Positions 48,312 through 58,225 of a stretch of 64,000 nt of DNA are shown here, in pieces. The translations under genes and the position numbers were made by a program. The DNA comes from Cordilura impudica (Eukaryota > Arthropoda > Insecta > Diptera > Scathophagidae), in NCBI GenBank assembly GCA_963682025.1, contig OY821520.1:182888036-182952035 (forward strand), in the 5' to 3' direction. Position 1 is the first letter of the stretch; the number at the start of each line of letters is the position of its first letter. The notes below the pieces were generated by a model, which worked only from the letters and a program-made list of their open reading frames with translations, was not told the origin of the DNA and did no database searches.

Positions 48312-50312
48312 ATGGCGTTAAACAATTTAAAATTATTTGAACTGTTTAGAAGGTCAACCACACCAATGTTTTTCACGGAAGCTGCTTTAGAAGAACTTGA
48401 TAGCTTATATGGAAATATTGAGAGAAGCGAAATTTTAAAAAATTATTTTTATATGATATATGCAAATATTAAGGCAAAATGGGTGAAATCTAATCGGACC
48501 ATTCAGAACTTCAACTCCAAATACGAGGACTGGCTTAATGAAGACACCATCCTGGATATATTGGCAGTAGATAAACCCACCACAACAACCAGAGGAGAAA
48601 AGGAAGGCCAAAAACAAGTATTGAGGAGTATTCAATTTTCACAAGCAAGAGGAAACTTGCCGATGCCACCAATGACTTGACCACGAAGCATTTATCGGAC
48701 GCGCTGTCTATTAAATATACAAAGGATAGTGAAAGAGTTAGGTCGCAGATTACAAAATCTGTTGCTGATGCAATCTCACTGCGACTAAAAAGGATTAAGG
48801 AAAGCATTCCCACGCCCACAAACACACACATTAAAAAGTATGGTTCCGAAGAAGCCTTGGCCTTGTTTATGGACTTACAACTTTCCAAAGAAAAATATGA
48901 GATACTACGGGCATCCTTGATGCGACACGGGGCTGACGTTTTACCAGGATACAAGCATATTACGCAAGCCAAAATAAATTCACAACCACTGCATACGGAG
49001 TTTACGGAAGTCTTGTGAAAGCCAATCTGCAGGATCTCATGGGCCATACAGCAAAACGGTTGTTGGAGAGTCTTCCTGAAAATGAGCTGAAAATTCTTCC
49101 TGAGAAACTGACATTGATCAGCAAATGGGGCTGCGATGGATCATCCGGACAAAGCGTTTATAAGCAAAGGATATCTTCCGATGACGCTACAATATCGGAC
49201 GGAAATATGTTTATGGCATCTGTTGTTCCTTTGCGGCTAAAATCTGATGTTTCCCTACACTGGAAAAATCCACGTCCGTCATCAGTGCATTATTGCCGAC
49301 CAATAATATTTCAGTTTGCAAGGGAATCGGCAGGAATCATAAGGACCACGGTGAAGGACATTGAAGAACAAATAAGCAAGATTAAGCCTATAAAGCTGCA
49401 AATTGGAGAAGGAAAATATATTGAATGCAATTACGAGTTCCACCTGACCATGGTTGACGGAAAAGTCGTAAACGAACTGACAGGAACAACCTCAACATTG
49501 TCATGCCCGATTTGCAAAAAGAGTCAGAAGAACTTTGGTAATTTAAACGATTCTACAAACGAGGAGAATTACGAATATGGAATGTCACCATTGCACGCAA
49601 GGATAAGGTGTATGGAGTTCTTGCTAAAACTGGCGTATACCCTACCACAAGAGGAGGAAAACTTCGATGAAAATACATCAATAAAGGATAAGGAAAAGAT
49701 CAGAAAGAAGCAAATACAGGATGCTTTTTTTAAACAAGTTGGACTAAAAGTAGACTGTCCCAAGCACGGATACGGTAACTCAAACGATGGAAACACTTCT
49801 AGGAGATTTTTTGAAAATGATGAGGCAGTAACTAGAATCACTGGAATTGACAATCAAATCGTGAAAAGATTGGGAACGATCTTGAATGTTTTAAACTGCA
49901 AAGAAAATGTCAATTCTACAAAATATGGAGGATATGCATCGAAAACTGCATCTCTTTTAGCAGAAATGTATCCACAGAAGAAGTTGACCCCGATCGTCCA
50001 TAAAATATTGGCGCATGGCAAAGATATAATTGAGTACCAGTCTTTGCCAATTGGAGAACTTTCTGAAGAAGCACAGGAGTCTCTTAACAAATTTTATAAA
50101 AATATGGATTGCAGAACACATTCAAAGCATCAAGGGTAAGGCAAAATGAGGACCTCTTCAACATGTTGGCAGCATCTTCCGATCCACTTATTTCTTCCCT
50201 GCGGCATGTGAAGTCACGAATAGAGTTAGAAAATAATTATAGTTTAGAAATGATTAGTCTTTTAGATATACCTTCTCTTACGAATTGTGATGAATATTTT
50301 ACAGAAAATTGA
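48312..50312 (+). pseudogene. Transib transposase, RAG1-core type, broken by three frameshifts
   Basis: One protein spread over four frame segments. 48312 to about 48590: N-terminus (MALNNLKLFELFRRSTTPMF; YEDWL). About 48602-49016: GRPKTSIEEYSIFTSKRKLA, then EEALALFMDLQLSKEKYEIL. 49015-50139: HTAKRLLESL; KWGCDGSSGQ with Asp41; HLTMVDGKV with Asp148; CPIC zinc-ligand pair at 164-167; GNSNDGNTSRRFF; PIVHKILAHG; LPIGELSEEAQESLNKF with the catalytic Glu at about 351-352. From about 50109 to 50312: MLAASSDPLISSLRHVKSR. Asp, Asp and Glu and the HKxLAH block align by eye with the RAG1 core. The frame changes near 48595, 49013 and 50110 are not at splice consensus sites, so I read them as 1-base indels. 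About 660 codons in total, near the usual family length. Confidence 0.9.
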
Positions 50313-50631
50313 AAAAATAAATTTAAAAAAGAAGCATTTTTTTTTTAATTTGTTGGGTAATAATTTAAAACATAAAACCCTAAAGAAAAAAAATAAAAAC
50401 AATTTAAAAATGTAAAAATAATTTTTTTTAGTTACCATAAAATTGATTTTTCTACAAATTTTAACTTTGATAACCCATAAGTAGGCCCCTACAAAGCATA
50501 GCACCCTTTCCAAATGCTCATTTCATAGGCTGAACAGTTATCTATCATATGCTGTTTAAACTGTTCAATTATGTTGTTCGGTTCAAAAGTTATGATTTTT
50601 GCAACGAAAAAACTCAAATGGCGCCACTGTG

Positions 50632-50636
50632 CGTCG
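50632..50636. other. Transib target-site duplication, right copy (CGTCG)
   Basis: Identical to 46310-46314. Confidence 0.9.
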
Positions 50637-50689
50637 GTATACTAGTACTCGTCTGATTTGACCAATTTCTACACAAATGTGAGAAAATA

Positions 50690-51096
50690 AACTGTCACTC
50701 ATCTGATTAGGTTTGACATTATAATAATTTTTTGTCATCTCTCTCAAATAATATTGCTCAAACTAAGGTCTATAAGTCGGGCAGTCAATTCGAAACAAAA
50801 AAAAAAAAATGACTTGATTGCTGCCATTGAATAAAGGAAGTAGCACGCATTACTAATTACTAAAATATTGAATTTATTAAAACAAAAGTTATGGTTTATA
50901 AAAAAAAAAGTTTTTGTGTTTGAACATATTTTTTTATGCAGCATGTAGTTAGATAACGGCAAAATATTCTCGTTAATTTTTTTATACAGATTTCACGCTA
51001 TACATACCAAATATATTAGTAGTTTAAGCAATAGTTTTTGAGAGAGACGATGAAAAAATGATTATAATGTCAAACCTAATCAGATGAGCGGCAGTG
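50690..51096. mobile_element. 407-bp MITE with about 65-bp terminal inverted repeats
   Basis: Left arm CTGTCACTCATCTGATTAGG, followed by TTTGACATTATAATAATTTT, and TTGTCATCTCTCTCAAATAA; the right arm, read inward from 51096, is CACTGCCGCTCATCTGATTA, then GGTTTGACATTATAATCATT and TTTCATCGTCTCTCTCAAA. Only a few mismatches across about 65 bp. No coding sequence; internal poly(A) runs. It begins 54 bp after the Transib right end. The target duplication could not be defined. Confidence 0.8.
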
Positions 51097-52870
51097 TATG
51101 TTCCTGTTTGAAGTTTGATGACATAGAAAAAAATTATATTCCATAGAACTGAATACATAAGAAGATTATTTCCAGCAAGTTTCAAAGCATTCTGGCAAAA
51201 ATTAAAGTTTAATTAAAGTTTCGTCAAAAAAAACATAAATAATTAAATTTGAAAAAAAAATTATTTTCTTCATTGCCCATAATTGACCATATTCACGGAT
51301 AACTCATTTCGAAAATTAAACCATTCCGATTAAGATATAGGAAGAATGTGTAAAAATTTTTATTTGAAGCTTGATGTAATTTTACTGAAAATTTTAGTTG
51401 ACGACTTGTGTGTTTATGGACATTATATCCTTATTATATTCTTATATCCTGCTACTCGAAAAAAATCAGGCAGTTTCCATATAAATATATGAAAATATGG
51501 ACTTTATGGAAATTTGTTATCCATTTACAACAACAAGGAACACATGATACAAATTTTGTATGATCTGTTTTTTATGAAAATCCGGTAAAAAAATACACAG
51601 TTTCGAAAAATTTCCTTTTGAGAAAATCCTGTTCAAAATGTATATTTAGTTGAACAACATATAACTTTAGTATCTTAAGAAATTTCGTTCCTATATTTTG
51701 GCACGTTGTTTTTGTTGACTTTAGGTACCGATTTAAAACTGCCCAAACTGCCTTAATGTGGTTTTTGGCAGACAGAAAAGTGCATGATAATCTAATGGGG
51801 CGAATGCTTACTTTTTGATAATATTATTGTATATAACCAACTAAAAATCAAAACATATTTTTAAAAACATATACATAGTTATTTTTTTTTATTTTTATTT
51901 CAATACCAAAATGCTTTAATTTTTCTGTGTTCGAACTTTATTCAATAGATACCTTCTTTCTAACCTACACATATTCTTTTACATATGTTTGTCTTGCCGA
52001 CCTGTGTTGTAAAAGTTAATCTACTTGTATTTATTATTGTGGCAAGTTGAGCAGCTTATATATTCATGTATTTTTTCTCTCTTTATTTTTAAGGACCAGC
52101 TGCAGTTTGTGTAGGTGTATTTTAATGCTGTGGATAGTTTTGTGATTGAGTGCTGTTCTGTTCATATTGTCTTTACCATTCTCAACAGCTTTTGCGGTTA
52201 TTTAAGTACAATACCGAAAATGTATTCAAAATGTTTTCCTTTTAGTCCTTTTGAATTTTTTAACATTTTATGAATATCCCAAACAACAATTTTTGTGTTA
52301 AGACAATGTCATTTATTCATAACCATATGGCGGTTTCATTTTAGACATAATATTTTCAAACTGTAGGAACACTTAATTGATCAGCCATTTTTTATTCAGA
52401 ATCTGTATGTACATTCAAAATATTTTGATAATTTATTTCTATAATATGATTATTTTCAGACTAACTTTTACTCCTAATTTCTTTGGTTGTTAAATACAAT
52501 ATTATATAAAAATACTAAATCTAAATATAAAACAAAACATCAAGTATATTAATTCTAAGTACTTAATGACTAATATAATAAGTAAATGCCTGTTCCACAT
52601 TTATGTCAGTGCGGTGCGCTCTGTAGAACCGGAAGAAATATTTTTTCACAGCGATTTATTTGGTGCTGAGGTATAAGACTTTCTTCTTATCTTTCGTGCC
52701 TACATTCATAAGGAGCGTAATTTCCACTTTTTTAAAAAACAACAGTGTTCTAAGTTTTTGCTCATTCTTGTAGGAAACACTATGTAAATATTTTTTTTTT
52801 TAGTAACGATCGAACTTTAAAAATAATTTCTAGATTAGTGTATTTTTATACAAAAAAAAGGTATTAAATC
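51097..52870. other. AT-rich DNA with diverged tandem-repeat units
   Basis: Units of the array seen left of the Transib recur at about 51180 and 51315. From 51400 to 52870 I recognise neither gene nor repeat. Confidence 0.45.
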
Positions 52871-52879
52871 TATAATATT

Positions 52880-53110
52880 AATAGGCTAGGCGATTTTTTG
52901 TGACTGATGTTTTGTTCCACCGTTTTATACCGATTTTGACCAAACGTATATTATTTGAAAGGTATTTCTTTTTAGCCGTTTTGCAGATTTACAGATTTTT
53001 AAAATTTTCCTTTATTTTGAGTAAATTGCATTTAAAGTTGCTACTAACACCTACATAAAATTATACCATGTTATGTGTGTGTTTATTAAATTTGTTAATG
53101 TGTTTGTAAT
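52880..53110. repeat. Second copy of the short retroposon-like repeat
   Basis: TAGGCTAGGCGATTTTTTG, GACTGATGTTTTGTTCCACC, TTTTGACCAAACGTATATTA and GTTGCTACTAACACCTAC match 38972-39180 in the same order and strand, with about 85-90% identity by eye. The flanking duplication is not clear here. Confidence 0.7.
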
Positions 53111-54921
53111 AAAAATGAGTTTGTTTTTTGTGTTGATTTGTGAATTGGCTATAATTGTTTAGCATACTTTTAGGGTCTTTAGTTAATGAAAAAATAAAAT
53201 TTCCTAGAATTTGCGCTTGAATTTCGAGGGCTGGAATCTGCTAGTATGAATATAATTATACTCAAAAATGCTGTATACATGAACAATAAGTAATATACAT
53301 AAAATCAATATCTATATACTTGTAGAAATATAAGAGTAAATTGCTTTCCGTATATAGGTTATAATTTTGTTGTGGTCTGTGGAAGGTCTGGTTAGCTTTT
53401 GATTAGTGGTCGTGGCACTTCCCATAGAAACAAAATGTTTTGTCATTGAATATTCAAGGCAGTATGACAGCCAGAGTCTTGAAACATCGCGATAAGTCAT
53501 ACCTAAACTCGACGTGATCGTACTAGTTGGCGTGGTAGAAACCATACAAAGTAAAATATATGAAGCCATGTGATAGTGAGAACATTGAAACTTTGTGTGG
53601 AACTTCTCACACAAAGTTAATGTTGCTATTTAAAGCTACGCAAAAACTGTCTATTTGCGTATGTAGGCTAGATCGTAACAATTTTCACCAGGATTGCCTA
53701 GTTTTTTTTTATAGATTTTCTTCTACTTTGGAATTACATGTAGTCATGTTTGACTTTCGGAATGTTCTGGAAGTTCCTTAAAAAATTACCAATTCTTATA
53801 AGTAGTGACAGGAAATTGATTATATTTTACCTTTAGTAATTTTATTTTTCATAATAATTAAGTTAATTTCATAAAACTGAATACACAGAGTTTTTATGTA
53901 ATGTTTCAACTTGCATGCCACGAAATTTACATTTTTTTTTTTTCATTATTTATAAAAATATTGGCGTCTTTGTTGGAAAAAAAATCTCTACATTAATAAT
54001 AAATTTAGTCTTTATTTTTATTTTTTATTTTGGAAATGAACAAAATGGCGGATCCCGGATATACGATCAAAAAATTATTGTTAAAAAAAAAATATAACAA
54101 AAAAGGAATCCTCCAAACAGAGACAAACTATTAAAATTTTTCGATGTAGATATGGTATTATAAATTTTGAGTTCGATGGATGAAGTTAAACTTTTGTTTA
54201 CGGTTACTTGCAGCTGCCCCCTTCAGGAAATTATCCATCGGATAATATTTCCAAAACATCATAGTTCAAGAAAATGGTTTCTGGAAAAATCGAACTATAG
54301 CTCACCACTTAAATAGTCGTTTGAGAACCAGTTGACACATTTTCAGTAATATAGTGCCAGTGGGCTCATTCATTATCTAATTAATTTGAAAATATGAAAG
54401 AATGAAAAACCATGTTTGATATCGTGTTGTATATTAATCGATACCTTTGCAGCTGATTATGAAAATACATGATTTTATAGTACCTACATCAATAACAATC
54501 CATACAAAATTAAAAAAAGAAAAAAAATCTTTTTTAGAATATACGAAAATGTTCTATTATCTTACGAAAATATTTTTAGCGCAGCCTTTTATAATTTAAG
54601 AAAAATTAACGAAATCTTTTGTAGCCACTGTTTTTCGTAATATAATGAATTATTTTATTTGATTTCATTTCACGAAATTTGTATTATTTCGCAGAATAAA
54701 AGTAAATTTTATTACAAGATATTAACATTTTTCGAAAATTTGTTGTGAAATTTAAATTCTTCATATTTTACATTTTATTTTATAAAAGTTTCATAATGTT
54801 TTTTCCAAGTTCTTTTAATCCAAAATCATAATTATTCGGGTTTTTGAAAGTTTTCTCGATTTTGAGATGTTTTTATTGAGACTCTATTATTGATGCTTTT
54901 AATATTTTAAAAGCAAAATCA
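53111..54921. other. AT-rich intergenic DNA
   Basis: An open frame of 100 codons on the minus strand (53614-53312) reads TTPTSTITSSLGMTYRDVSR but I do not recognise it and codon content gives no support. Nothing else is visible. Confidence 0.45.
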
Positions 54922-56291
54922 GGGCTCTAATTTCCGTAGTCGTGATCGAAATAATTTCGTATCGGAATTAATTTCGATAGTTCGAAATTTTCTGATGATG
55001 GCACTCGTTAAAAATCGAAACGATTTTATGTTTCAGTGTTACGAAAGAAAAATCTTAAGAAGTTATACAACACTGTACCAATGTAAAAGACTAATGAAAA
55101 AAAGGTAAACAAAAGACATATGTTTAATTTTTCACCAACCACAAACAAATTTTCAAAGTGGAAAAATATGTTAAAAACTAATTTAAACAAAAAAAAAAAA
55201 AAAAATTTTTATGAATTAAATTAACAATGTTTGTATATATTACATGCATACAGCAGTGTTCGAACTAATAAGAACAACTAAAACGTGTTTTCACATTAAA
55301 ATTTAAAAAGAAATATCTCCAAAACAAAACCGAATATATTAAAGAATCATAAATTGCGGTGTAAACGCAATTCTTCGTTGCTCCTATTATTTTCCTATTA
55401 ATTTCAAAATTAAATAAGACCAAAGGTAAAAAAGTTTCATTTTATAAAAAATTTAAAGAAAAAAATTAATAATTTTCCAGCTTTTCAAGTTCCTTAGTTC
55501 AAGACTTTTAGTTTGCACATCTACGTATATCGTGTTCCTCATCCTTAATTTTTAAAAACTTGTTTTTTATTTCTAGTAGTTTATCGAGATTCTTAAGAAC
55601 CTCGTGTGGTACTCTTCATGAGATATCATATTTTGTTTTAATAAACTTGTTTTGGTTTCTCTTTGTCCTTTGCTTGTTGTTGCTAGTTTCTTTTGCGATA
55701 ATTTTACTTTTTTTGGAAGTGGTTCTTCCTCTTCCTCATCTTCTAAATTCAAACAATATGAGAAGCTATCGTCCATTTCTTTATTTTGGGATTCACATTC
55801 TAAAGAACTTTCGGAATTTCTTTCTTTTCTTTGAGGCGTAGACCCGAAGCTCTCAATTCCTTTCATACCCTCAACAGACACATTTTTTCCTGCTGCTTCA
55901 ACTATTTGCTCCTCTGCATGGGTAAGAACTTTCTCCTCAAAGGGACCTCCGCCGGTTCTTCTGTTTGAAGAGTTATTAAACGAAAGCTTCTTTTTTACCA
56001 TAAAATTATTTATTTATATTCAATTCATAAAATTTACAAAAAATTAAAAAATATTGACTTACATTTTCTTTTTTTTTTTCAAAGTTATGTTTTCAAAAAC
56101 GTCAACTCGATAAATAATTTGCTATCGACTAAAATTTCTTACGGTTGCGATTGAGTACTCGTTCGTTATCGCGTAACATCATTCGAAATTTCTATACTTT
56201 TTACCGATAACGGCTGAGAGCATCCCAAAAGGAAAAATTTCGCACGTTCGAGTAGAATTTCGATCGCTATCGACTCATATAGTTGGAGCCC
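54922..56291. mobile_element. Candidate PIF/Harbinger-like element carrying a Myb/SANT-type ORF
   Basis: Left end GGGCTCTAATTTCCG-TAGTCG...GATCGAAAT at 54922; right end read inward GGGCTCCAACTATATGAGTC-G...GATCGAAAT, ending at 56291. The flanks share CAG, giving a possible 3-bp duplication if the end is placed one base inward. Inner ends are rich in TTCGAA/CGAAATT motifs on both sides. Harbinger elements have GGG/GGC-type ends, 3-bp duplications and often a separate Myb-like protein; here only the Myb-like frame is present and no DDE nuclease is seen. The assignment is inference. Confidence 0.5.
55573..56001 (-). CDS. Myb/SANT-like accessory protein fragment, 142 aa
   Basis: From Met at 56001: MVKKKLSFNNSSNRRTGGGP, then FEEKVLTHAEEQIVEAAGKN and VSVEGMKGIESFG; a Ser/Glu-rich stretch; an acidic run NLEDEEEEEPLPKK followed by basic residues (KKVKLSQKK), nuclear-localisation-like; stop at 55573. 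R/K-(K)TGGGP...LTxxEExI...VxGxxGxxSFG is the segment found after the helix-turn-helix in Myb/SANT-like (Myb_DNA-bind_5) proteins of insects, used both by host regulators of the zeste/apontic kind and by Harbinger Myb-like proteins. The DNA-binding helices themselves are missing, so an upstream exon is needed; GTAAGT on the minus strand near 56060 could be its donor. The frame is free of stops over 142 codons. Confidence 0.55.
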   Translation of the reverse strand: MVKKKLSFNNSSNRRTGGGPFEEKVLTHAEEQIVEAAGKNVSVEGMKGIESFGSTPQRKERNSESSLECESQNKEMDDSFSYCLNLEDEEEEEPLPKKVKLSQKKLATTSKGQRETKTSLLKQNMISHEEYHTRFLRISINY

Positions 56292-56750
56292 AGTAGCTGG
56301 AATGGATTTTACAAATTAGCATCTGTATTTAAAAAAATATTTTTTAACATATACAACGTTGTTTCCTTAAATGAAATAAAAATTTCGTATATGGTAAAAA
56401 TAGCTTTTGTACGCATTTGTTTATTTTACACCATCCTTTCGTACAGCGTACGTCAATTTTCGTACATGTAGGGAGGGATCTATATTTTTGTGTACAGCAA
56501 AACTTCTGTTTATTTATATAATTATCTGAGTTGGTAACCAGTTAAGAATAATTAGAATAAAAAAAGAAAAATACAAATATGAGTTTGTGTTGATAAATCG
56601 AATAATATTGAAAAAAGTGAAATAGTTTTCTCGTTCGCAAACATTTTAAAACAAAAACCAAAAATCGCTTAAAAACAAATAAGTGACATTCTATTTTTAA
56701 AATATTATTTTAAAAATCAAACTAAAATTTCTAATTTTTATTACCGACTC
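56292..56750. other. AT-rich intergenic DNA
   Basis: Nothing recognised. Confidence 0.5.
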
Positions 56751-56754
56751 TGTG

Positions 56755-57295
56755 TTTAGGTTATAATGAGTTTGTCTTTCGTTATAATGATCGATTCCAA
56801 ATTACTTTCAGAGTTGAGTTAACGATGTCTGTCCGTCTGTTCGTTCGCCTGCCACTCTGTGATTCCATGTGAACCTTTTAACAAAGCTAAAAATAAAAAT
56901 AAAATAAAAATAGCCGCAAGACTTACATTCTTCTAATATAAAAATTATCATAAGATTCCATTAATCAGTATTTTAGGAACAAGATATGTAGGACCATTTT
57001 TAGACATAGTCCCCATTAAAAGCTTGTTCCAGATCTTCACTTCAATCTATAACAGAATAAGAATTTGCGTCTATTTTGTAGCAAATTTGATTTCTCTCTG
57101 TTTTTGAGAAATATAAGTGCCTTTCAGTTATCGGTCCATTTTTCCATCCAGTCCCTCCCTATATAAAAATTGTATTCGATATGAAATCTTTCTAATCTGC
57201 AAGCCAAAACTTTAAAAATGTCATCTAAATTTGTTTGCGCTTAATTTCTTAATTTTGACCTAAGACTGCTATTGCTGGTACGGGGTATCACAACT
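56755..57295 (+). repeat. Degraded Helentron-like repeat
   Basis: GATCGATTCCAAATTACTTT, GTCTGTCCGTCTG near 56828, CATGTGAACCTTTTAAC, GGACCATTTTTAGACATAGT-CCCC, TATCGGTCCATTTTT and ATTCGATATGAA, ending GGTACGGGGTATC, keep the order of copy A with large changes. Hairpin lost. Confidence 0.7.
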
Positions 57296-57299
57296 TACT

Positions 57300-58057
57300 G
57301 TAAATAATTCAAATAATTTAATTTAAATGAGAAAAAACATAAAATACAATATTAATTTTTATGTTTGAGTTATTTTTTATTTTTGGAAAACAACAAAATT
57401 CTGTTCTAAATGAAAAATATATGAATTTTGGTCGCTTGATTGATTAATAAAAAAATGTTAATCGATCAAAGTTAAAATCCAAATAATTGGCAACCCTAAT
57501 AATTGATCACTAGTATAAATAGACTCTGCAAATAAAATACATCGACGAGACATCTAAATTTTTTGTAAGTTTACAACCATCTCATCAATGGACTCATTAA
57601 TGAATATAAAGAATATTTTAAGTAGAAACTAAAAATAACAATTTATCTGTTTTGGCATTGTGGCCAATGAAAATATTTTTCTGGTTTTGCTACCATCACA
57701 TCAAATCACACTGATTTAGTTTTTATGAAAGATTCTGCCAAAAGATTTGTCCAGTATAATTTATAAATGTGCCAGAATATTGTTTTTGCTAATAATTCAG
57801 TTAGTTACTAATGCTAACATATATAGTTTTCTCTATCGCTCTCTGTCTCTCTTTTCCCTACAACTCTGACCACTAAGGCAAAACTTGTATTGTACTGATA
57901 TACGTAGTTATAAACAAATAAATTAATTTATATAATAAAAAAATGAATGCAAATTAGTCAGCTGCTTATCAGATTATTATAAATGTTATTAGCTGACTTC
58001 ATAAATTTTTAATCTGAACTTAAGTGATTAAAATTTTATATATTTTTATATTTTTAG
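57300..58057. other. Upstream region or intron of the host gene
   Basis: AT-rich. A pyrimidine-rich tract (TCTCTATCGCTCTCTGTCTC) lies at 57831-57850. TATATTTTTAG at 58047-58057 is a plausible splice acceptor for the exon that follows. No promoter motif is recognised with confidence. Confidence 0.4.
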
Positions 58058-58225
58058 GCCACATATTTTAAAGTAAAAATAGCGCAGAATTGATGTTTGA
58101 GACATTTTGGTAAATAAATAAATTTGGAACGCAGCAATAAGAGTGACCTTAATATTACCCTCTTCTTTTTGCTGTATCCGAACAAGCAGGAAACCCACTT
58201 TGCACGGCCTACGTTTCGCATATAA
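58058..58225 (+). other. Probable 5' untranslated part of the coding exon
   Basis: Lies between the possible acceptor AG at 58056-58057 and the first in-frame Met at 58226. TAA at 58223-58225 directly precedes that Met in the same frame, so coding cannot extend further upstream on this exon. Confidence 0.4.

Larger units (their letters stand above)
46315..50631 (+). mobile_element. Transib DNA transposon, structurally complete copy C (4.3 kb)
   Basis: Ends in CACAGTGGCGCC on both sides, with a 5-bp duplication CGTCG. In from each heptamer CACAGTG there is a GCAAAAATC block, after 23 bp on the left and 22 bp on the right, reminiscent of the heptamer-spacer-nonamer of V(D)J recombination signals. 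The right half holds a frame-broken RAG1-core-type transposase (48312-50312); the left half carries a nested Tc1/mariner-type relic on the minus strand. The relatives at 5265 and 8531 belong to a different subfamily with termini CACWGTGGSTRAAA. Confidence 0.92.

Noticed and set aside
48535..49047. 170-codon open frame on the minus strand
   Set aside because: It is antisense to the Transib transposase, with hydrophobic content produced by the complement of lysine and glutamate codons.
48312..50312. Four overlapping frames read as an operon of separate small genes
   Set aside because: They are consecutive parts of one Transib transposase in shifted frames; two of the apparent starts are TTG and GTG at the shift points.
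53312..53614. 100-codon minus-strand frame
   Set aside because: No recognisable motif, no splice context and no second copy; length is compatible with chance on this strand.
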